From: Micromonospora sp. NBC_01796
GTDB taxonomy: Bacteria; Actinomycetota; Actinomycetes; Mycobacteriales; Micromonosporaceae
Assembly (NCBI RefSeq): GCF_035917455.1
Contig: NZ_CP109078.1
Location: 1,798,001 to 1,862,000 of the forward strand
Direction: 5' to 3'
Length of the DNA stretch: 64,000 nt
A model generated the notes under the pieces. That model had not been told where the DNA came from. It saw only the letters and a list, made by a program, of their open reading frames with translations, and searched no databases. Numbering within the stretch: position 1 is the first letter of the stretch; the number at the start of each line of letters is the position of its first letter. Made by a program: the position numbers and the translations under genes. Below, in pieces: positions 58,584 to 64,000 of the stretch.

Positions 58584-59366
58584 ATGCCGAAGATCAACGT
58601 GTATCTACCCGACGAGCTGGCCGAGGCGGTCAAGGAGTCCGGCGTGCCGGTCTCCGCGATCTGCCAGCGCGCCCTGGAACAGGCCGTACGCCGGGTCACC
58701 GCGATCCGGGAGACGACCCTCGGCGACACCGACCGGGACGACCCGACCGCCGCGCTGACCCAGTTCACCGCCCGCGCCCGGACCGCCATCACGCTCGGCC
58801 TCACCGAGTCCCGGGAACAGGGCGCCACCAGCGTCGGCACCTCCCACCTGCTCTCCGGCATGCTGGCCGAGGGCCACAACCTGGCCCTCGAGGTGCTCCA
58901 GGCAATGGAGATCGACCCCGAGGCGGTACGGCGCGAGCTGGACCGGCAGGCGCCGAGGGAAGCCCCCGCCGCGGCAACCGATCGGACCGGCGTACGGCGT
59001 TTCGGCCAGACCGCGGCCAACGCGCTGGAGCTGACGGTGACCGAGGCGACCAGCCTCGGCCACAACTACGTCGGCTGCGAACACCTGCTGCTCGGGCTGA
59101 TCGCCGAACCGGACGGCACCGCCGGTCACGTGCTGCGGTCGCTCGGCGCGGACTACCGGCTCACCCGCCGGGCCGTGATCGCCGCGCTGGCCGGTTACGT
59201 CCACCTCCGGGCGCAGACCCAGACGGCCGGGCTGGCGATCGGCGGCACCGACCAGATCGCCGCGCTCCAGGCCGCCCTGGCGAAGCAGTTGCAGCCGATC
59301 ATCGACCGGCTGGACCGGCTGGAACAGCGGGTCGACGCGGGCACCGACACCGGAGCGGGACGTTGA
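58584..59366 (+). CDS. Ribbon-helix-helix / double Clp_N fusion protein
   Basis: A 260-residue protein. Residues 1-38 (MPKINVYLPDELAEAVKESG...) form a CopG-like ribbon-helix-helix DNA-binding motif. Two Clp N-terminal repeats follow (about 62-120 with GTSHLLSGML, and 138-200 with GCEHLLLGLI), then a coiled-coil tail. There is no AAA+ domain. Clp_N repeats normally bind substrates for ClpC/ClpA. This might be a regulator whose level or activity is tied to Clp proteolysis. ATG 58584 follows CCAAGG. Its stop overlaps the asparaginase start (TTGA). Confidence 0.88.
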   Translation: MPKINVYLPDELAEAVKESGVPVSAICQRALEQAVRRVTAIRETTLGDTDRDDPTAALTQFTARARTAITLGLTESREQGATSVGTSHLLSGMLAEGHNLALEVLQAMEIDPEAVRRELDRQAPREAPAAATDRTGVRRFGQTAANALELTVTEATSLGHNYVGCEHLLLGLIAEPDGTAGHVLRSLGADYRLTRRAVIAALAGYVHLRAQTQTAGLAIGGTDQIAALQAALAKQLQPIIDRLDRLEQRVDAGTDTGAGR

Positions 59367-60346
59367 CCCGACTGCTCCTGCTCGCCACCGGGGACACGAT
59401 GGCGTTCCACCCGCGCCCCGGTCGGGGAGCGTTCGCGTCCGGGGCCGAGCTGTTGGCGGCACTGCCCGCAGGCTCGGTCCCGGCCGAGGTCACGGTCGAG
59501 GACCTGCTCGCCGTACCGAGCTGGGACCTGGACCCGGAGACCATGCTGCGACTGGCCCGCCGGGCCCGTACGGCCGTCCTCGACGACGGGTACGACGGGG
59601 TCGTGATCACCCACGGCACCGACACCCTGGAGGAGACCGCGTACCTGACCGACCTGCTCGCGGGCGCGGCCGTCGAGCGGGCCGGAATCGTGTACACCGG
59701 TGCGATGCGCCCGCCCACCGAACTCTCCGCCGACGGCCCCCGCAACCTGCGTTCCGCCCTGGTGGCGGCCGGTGACCCGGCCCTGCGCGGGGTGGGTGTG
59801 GTGGCCTGCCTCAACGACGAGCTGCACGCGGCACGCTGGGTCACCAAGATCGACGCTACCGGGGTGGCGGCGTTCTCGTCGGCCCCGTACCCGGTCCTCG
59901 GGCGGGTGGTGGACGCCGGGGTGGAGATGCTGGCACCGCCGCCGCCCCGGCCTCCGGCGCCGACCGGGGAGCCGGAGTCCGCGGTCGCGTTGATCAAGAC
60001 GTACCCGGGGATCGACGGGGTGCTGCTCCACGCGGTGGTGGACGCGGGGGCGCGGGGTGTGGTGCTGGAGGGCACCGGACTGGCGAACGTACCGATCGGT
60101 CTGCTCACCGCGATCGACGAGCTGACCGGGTGGGACATCCCGGTGGTGGTCAGCTCCCGCGCCCGGTTCCGCGAGGTGTCACCGGAGGGGTCGTACGGCG
60201 GTGGCACGCTCGCCGCCAGGGTCGGCGCGATCGGTGCGCGCGGGCTGGCACCGGTCAAGGCACGGGCCGCGCTGATGGTCGCGCTCGGTGACGGCGGGGT
60301 CCGGACCGCCCGGGACTGGTTCGGTCGACTGGACGGCGGAGTGTGA
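59363..60346 (+). CDS. Asparaginase (type I/II family)
   Basis: A 327-residue asparaginase. The first threonine motif LLATGDTMAF (Thr12) and the second, VITHGTDTLEETAYL (Thr86-Asp87), are present. It hydrolyses asparagine to aspartate and ammonia; lack of signal peptide indicates a cytoplasmic enzyme. GGT is replaced by GDT in the first motif. TTG 59363 overlaps the Clp_N gene stop, so both are co-translated. Confidence 0.9.
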   Translation: MTRLLLLATGDTMAFHPRPGRGAFASGAELLAALPAGSVPAEVTVEDLLAVPSWDLDPETMLRLARRARTAVLDDGYDGVVITHGTDTLEETAYLTDLLAGAAVERAGIVYTGAMRPPTELSADGPRNLRSALVAAGDPALRGVGVVACLNDELHAARWVTKIDATGVAAFSSAPYPVLGRVVDAGVEMLAPPPPRPPAPTGEPESAVALIKTYPGIDGVLLHAVVDAGARGVVLEGTGLANVPIGLLTAIDELTGWDIPVVVSSRARFREVSPEGSYGGGTLAARVGAIGARGLAPVKARAALMVALGDGGVRTARDWFGRLDGGV

Positions 60347-60411
60347 TTAAAACTCAGATATGGTGAGCCCCTCCTAAGAACCGCCCCCGCGCGGATACGA
60401 TCAGCCTTGTC

Positions 60412-60425
60412 GGACAGCGCTGTCC
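60412..60425. promoter_or_regulatory. 14-bp palindrome upstream of ppc
   Basis: GGACAGCGCTGTCC is a perfect palindrome 27 bases upstream of the ppc GTG and about 10 bases after TACGAT (60396-60401), a possible -10. An operator or short 5' hairpin is possible. Confidence 0.45.
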
Positions 60426-60451
60426 TTAGCACACCACGTAAGGAGCGCACG

Positions 60452-63238
60452 GTGACCGACCAGCATGATCACGATGGCCCGGATGCCGCCCTCCGGGCAG
60501 ACATCCGCCGGCTCGGCACCCTGCTCGGGCAGACCCTGGCCCGCCAGGAAGGCCCCCCGCTGCTCGACCTGGTCGAGGAGATCCGCGCCCTGGTCCGCTC
60601 CGACCCCGAAGCCGCCGCCCTGCGGCTCGGCGCGATGGACGTCACCACCGGGACCAAGCTGGCCCGCGCCTTCTCCACCTACTTCCACCTGGCCAACATC
60701 ACCGAGCAGGTGCACCGGTCCCGCGACCTGCGCCGGCAGCGGGCCACCCAGGGCGGTTGGCTGGACCAGGCGGCAAAACTGATCGCCGAGCGCGGGGTGC
60801 CGGCCGAGGAGATCGCCGCCGCGGCCCGGCGGCTGGCCGTACGCCCGGTGTTCACCGCCCACCCGACCGAGGCGGCCCGCCGGTCGATCCTGACCAAGCT
60901 GCGCGCGGTCGCCGACGAGTTGGACGCCGAGACCGCCGCCGCCGTGCTCTACGGCGCCAGCGACGAGGCGCCGACCAACCGCCGGCTGGCCGAACTGCTC
61001 GACCTGATGTGGCAGACCGACGAGTTGCGACTCGACCGGCCCGACCCGACCGACGAGGCCCGCAACGCGATCTACTACCTGCGCGACCTGTACGCCGCCG
61101 CAGCGCCCCAGGTCCTCGACGACCTCGCCGACACGCTGCGCTCGCTCGGGGTGGAGACCTCGCCGACGTCGCGCCCGCTGACCTTCGGCACCTGGATCGG
61201 TGGTGACCGGGACGGGAACCCGTTCGTCACCCCGCACGTCACCCGCGAGGTGCTGGTCATCCAGTACCACCACGGCATCCAGGCGACCGAGGCGGCGATG
61301 GAGTCGCTGATCAACGAGATCTCGGTCTCCCGCCGGCTGCGCGGGGTCTCCCTCGACCTCTCCGCCAGCCTGGCCACCGACCTCGACGCGCTGCCCGAGG
61401 TGGCGGCCCGGTTCCGCCGGGTCAACGCCGAGGAGCCGTACCGGCTCAAGGCGCGTTGCATCAAGGCGAAGCTGGCCAACACCCGGCTGCGGCTGACCCG
61501 GGGCACCGCCCACGTACCCGGCCGGGACTATCGCGGCTCGGCCGAACTCCTCTCCGACCTGGAGCTGATGCGCGCCTCGCTGGCCCGTAACTCCGGTCAG
61601 CTCACCGCCGTCGGCCGACTCGCGTCGGCGATCCGTACGGTCGCCTCGTTCGGGCTGCACCTGGCGACCCTGGACGTACGCGAGCACGCCGAGGCCCACC
61701 ACGCGGTGCTGCGCCAGCTCTACGAGCAGGTCGGCGAGGTCACCGACTACGCGTCGCTGAGCCGGGTCGAGCGGACCAAGCTGCTCAGTGAGGAACTGAC
61801 CGGCCGCCGACCTCTGTCCAACATGGACAGTCCGCTGACCGAGGCGACCCGCAAGACGTTCGACGTGTTCGGCACCATCCGGGAGGCCCAGGAGCGGTTC
61901 GGGACCGAGGTCATCGAGTCGTACATCATCTCGATGACGATGGGCGTCGACGACGTACTCGCCGCGGTGGTGCTGGCCCGGGAGGCCGGTCTGGTCGACG
62001 TGCACAGTGGACGGGCCCGGATCGGCTTCGTGCCGCTGCTGGAGACCCCGGACGAGCTGAACGCGGGCGGCGAACTCCTCGACGAACTGCTCTCCCTGCC
62101 GGCGTACCGGGCGATCGTCACCGCCCGTGGAGACGTGCAGGAGGTGATGCTCGGTTACTCCGACTCGAACAAGGAGGCGGGCATCACCACCTCCCAGTGG
62201 TCGATCCACCGGGCCCAGCGCTCCCTGCGCGACGTGGCCGCCCGGCACGGCGTACGCCTACGGTTGTTCCACGGTCGCGGCGGCACCGTCGGCCGGGGTG
62301 GCGGTCCGACGCACGAGGCGATCCTGGCCCAGCCGTACGGCACCCTCGACGGCGCGATCAAGGTGACCGAGCAGGGTGAGGTCATCTCCGACAAGTACAC
62401 GCTGCCGTCGCTGGCCCGGGAGAACCTGGAACTGACCCTGGCCGCGGTGTTGCAGAGCGCACTGCTGCACACCTACCCCCGGCAGCCCGCCGAGATGCTG
62501 GAACGCTGGGACGACACGATGGAGCTGGTCTCCGACTCGGCGTTCCGGTCGTACCGGTCGCTGGTGGAGAACCCGGACCTGCCGGCGTACTTCTGGGCGT
62601 CGACGCCGACCGAGCTGCTCGGTGCGCTCAACATCGGTTCCCGGCCGGCGAAGCGCCCGAACACCGGTGCCGGGCTGAGCGGCCTGCGGGCGATCCCGTG
62701 GGTGTTCGGCTGGACCCAGACCCGGCAGATCGTGCCGGGCTGGTTCGGGGTCGGTTCCGGGCTGGCGGCGGCCCGGGAGAGCGGTCGGGCGGAGATCCTC
62801 GCCGAGATGTACCGCAACTGGCACTTCTTCCGGACGTTCCTGTCCAACGTGGAGATGATGCTCTCCAAGACGGATCTGAACATCGCCCGCCGGTACGTCG
62901 AGACCCTGGTCCCGGAGCCGTTGCAGCCGATCTTCGACGTGATCCGCGAGGAGTACGAGCTGACCAAGCGCGAGGTGTTGGCGATCACCAACTCCCCCGC
63001 CCTGCTGGAGAACTCGCCGGTGCTCCAGCGCACACTCGCGGTCCGGGACACCTACCTGGAGCCGCTGCACCACCTCCAGGTCGCCCTGCTGCGCCAGTAC
63101 CGCGACTCCGGTGCGGCCGGTCGCGCGGTCGCCACCGCCCCCGGCGCCCGCCGCGCCCCAGGCGACGGCACCGCCCTCGAACGAGCCCTCCTCACCACGG
63201 TGAACGGCATCGCCGCCGGCATGCGCAACACCGGCTGA
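60452..63238 (+). CDS. ppc: Phosphoenolpyruvate carboxylase
   Basis: PEP carboxylase fixes bicarbonate on PEP to give oxaloacetate, refilling the TCA cycle. The 928 residues contain both signatures: [13 protein letters not shown] (catalytic His) and [13 protein letters not shown], plus [17 protein letters not shown] 60452 has AAGGAG with six-base spacing. The C-terminus ends MRNTG, a normal PEPC end. The asparaginase upstream yields aspartate, which typically inhibits PEPC. Confidence 0.97.
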   Translation: MTDQHDHDGPDAALRADIRRLGTLLGQTLARQEGPPLLDLVEEIRALVRSDPEAAALRLGAMDVTTGTKLARAFSTYFHLANITEQVHRSRDLRRQRATQGGWLDQAAKLIAERGVPAEEIAAAARRLAVRPVFTAHPTEAARRSILTKLRAVADELDAETAAAVLYGASDEAPTNRRLAELLDLMWQTDELRLDRPDPTDEARNAIYYLRDLYAAAAPQVLDDLADTLRSLGVETSPTSRPLTFGTWIGGDRDGNPFVTPHVTREVLVIQYHHGIQATEAAMESLINEISVSRRLRGVSLDLSASLATDLDALPEVAARFRRVNAEEPYRLKARCIKAKLANTRLRLTRGTAHVPGRDYRGSAELLSDLELMRASLARNSGQLTAVGRLASAIRTVASFGLHLATLDVREHAEAHHAVLRQLYEQVGEVTDYASLSRVERTKLLSEELTGRRPLSNMDSPLTEATRKTFDVFGTIREAQERFGTEVIESYIISMTMGVDDVLAAVVLAREAGLVDVHSGRARIGFVPLLETPDELNAGGELLDELLSLPAYRAIVTARGDVQEVMLGYSDSNKEAGITTSQWSIHRAQRSLRDVAARHGVRLRLFHGRGGTVGRGGGPTHEAILAQPYGTLDGAIKVTEQGEVISDKYTLPSLARENLELTLAAVLQSALLHTYPRQPAEMLERWDDTMELVSDSAFRSYRSLVENPDLPAYFWASTPTELLGALNIGSRPAKRPNTGAGLSGLRAIPWVFGWTQTRQIVPGWFGVGSGLAAARESGRAEILAEMYRNWHFFRTFLSNVEMMLSKTDLNIARRYVETLVPEPLQPIFDVIREEYELTKREVLAITNSPALLENSPVLQRTLAVRDTYLEPLHHLQVALLRQYRDSGAAGRAVATAPGARRAPGDGTALERALLTTVNGIAAGMRNTG

Positions 63239-63253
63239 CCGCCCTCCCCCACT

Positions 63254-63324
63254 CCAAGATCCGCGCACTTTCACTGTTTGAGTGCTTATCCGCACCGGAA
63301 TAGCCACTCAAACAGTGAAAGTGC
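63254..63324 (+). repeat. Intergenic inverted repeat, type B copy 2
   Basis: Perfect 20-bp arms (63265-63284 with 63305-63324), with a 20-base loop. It begins with CCAAGATCCGCGC (63254-63266) and the right-arm side begins ATAGCCACTC (63300-63309), as in the element at 16080-16144. It lies between ppc and the next gene on the same strand, before a G-rich tract. Confidence 0.9.
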
Positions 63325-63358
63325 TTCAAGGGGAAACTCGCTTTCATAGGCTGGGTGG

Positions 63359-64000
63359 ATGGGGGATGCGGGGGGCGCGGGGAGTGGGGTGGTGGGGCAT
63401 CGGGCCGAGCCGGTGGGGCGGGAGTCGTGGCGGCGGTCGCTGATCCGTAGCGCGGTGCTGCTGTTCGGCACGCTGGTGCTCGCCACCGCCTTCATCGCCG
63501 CGTACGCGGGCGCCCTGCACGATCCGACTCCCAGGGACGTACCCGTCGGGGTGGTCCGCAGCGACCAGCCGGCGCGTACGCTCCTCGCCGCCGTACGGCA
63601 ACAGGACAAGGCACTCAGAGCCGTCGAGTACGACAGCCGAGCCGCAGCCGACAAGGCGCTCAACGGACGCGACGTGTACGCCGTACTCGCCTCGACCACC
63701 GGCGGCGGCACTCCGGCGCTGACCCTGGTCACGGCGAGCGCCGCCGCGCCGATCGCCGCCCAGGTGATCACCCAGATCGTCCAGACGGCGGCGCAGCGCG
63801 GTCAGGTTCCGCTCGCGGTCAGCGACGCGGTGCCGATCGCCGCCAACGACCAGCGGGGCCTGGTGCCGTTCTACCTGGCCGTCGGGCTGGTCCTCGGCGG
63901 TTACCTGGGTGCCACCGTGCTCGGCATCACCCTGGGCACCACACCCCGTACGCTGTCCCGCGCCGGCGCCCGGATCGGCGGCCTGGCCGTCTACTCCGCC
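63359..64000 (+). CDS. Membrane protein, N-terminal part (runs off the window)
   Basis: ATG 63359 opens a frame of 214 codons without stop to the window end. A Gly-rich N-terminus is encoded by a G-tract (63357-63398). One transmembrane helix follows (about residues 30-50, VLLFGTLVLATAFIAAYAGAL), then an extracytoplasmic domain (VPVGVVRSDQPARTLL), and a second helix begins at about 172. This fits the YhgE/Pip or ABC-2-type exporter-like membrane proteins of actinobacteria. The assignment is tentative since the C-terminal half is missing. Confidence 0.65.
   Translation, partial: MGDAGGAGSGVVGHRAEPVGRESWRRSLIRSAVLLFGTLVLATAFIAAYAGALHDPTPRDVPVGVVRSDQPARTLLAAVRQQDKALRAVEYDSRAAADKALNGRDVYAVLASTTGGGTPALTLVTASAAAPIAAQVITQIVQTAAQRGQVPLAVSDAVPIAANDQRGLVPFYLAVGLVLGGYLGATVLGITLGTTPRTLSRAGARIGGLAVYSA

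Noticed and set aside
58584-59366. Truncated ClpB/ClpC ATPase
   Set aside because: The reading frame is complete with its own start, RHH domain and coupled downstream gene, and no remains of AAA+ motifs follow.

Overview
The window comes from a high-GC actinomycete, most likely of the family Micromonosporaceae (Micromonospora/Plantactinospora type). The grounds are extreme G+C coding bias, many GTG and TTG starts, mycothiol metabolism (mca), a bldA-type tRNA-Leu(UAA), LppU/SCO3897- and SCO7613-type proteins, and repeated intergenic inverted repeats followed by G-rich tracts. It is chromosomal housekeeping DNA. I see no transposase, integrase, CRISPR array, phage genes or large biosynthetic cluster.

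Layout. 0-7.2 kb: the 3' end of a nucleotide-sugar dehydrogenase with a strong terminator, a 1734-residue zinc-ribbon membrane protein, and purE/purK. 7.3-28.6 kb: a block resembling the M. tuberculosis Rv1074c-Rv1084 neighbourhood. It holds a DUF255 thioredoxin-like protein, a GGDEF/EAL protein, a small membrane protein, mca, DUF4307, greA, ilvA, an amidase, a cystathionine gamma-synthase, a HIT protein, msrA, a YCII protein, RNase Z, a GNAT protein, an S1C protease, cystathionine beta-synthase, DUF1232, two tandem SGNH hydrolases and a thiolase. Several of these genes concern cysteine, methionine and mycothiol. 28.6-33.6 kb: a small conserved protein, a Bax-inhibitor-1-like protein, the bldA-type tRNA, a GT-C-like membrane protein and type II NADH dehydrogenase. 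33.7-38.0 kb: a translationally coupled operon (DUF4129, membrane protein, MoxR ATPase, DUF58, membrane protein). 38.0-42.6 kb: UdgB, a dienelactone hydrolase-like protein, an LppU-like protein, and a PadR/HAAS signalling pair.

42.6-57.2 kb: the conserved actinobacterial order ppx-(argA)-DUF501-ftsB-eno ... mazG-lipoprotein-mfd. A 5.2-kb segment (nudC, DUF885, a MocR regulator and a divergent EamA exporter) lies between eno and mazG. 57.4-64.0 kb: an LD-carboxypeptidase, a ribbon-helix-helix/Clp_N fusion coupled to an asparaginase, PEP carboxylase, and the start of a membrane protein that runs off the window.

The most interesting non-coding features are four. First, a family of 15-21 bp intergenic inverted repeats in which stem sequences change but flanks and loops are conserved, followed by G-tracts. 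Second, a 28-bp direct repeat of the msrA 3' end bracketing the YCII gene. Third, a highly structured leader with a short upstream ORF before RNase Z. Fourth, several candidate operators and leaderless promoters. Starts were chosen from Shine-Dalgarno spacing, stop/start overlaps and family N-termini.
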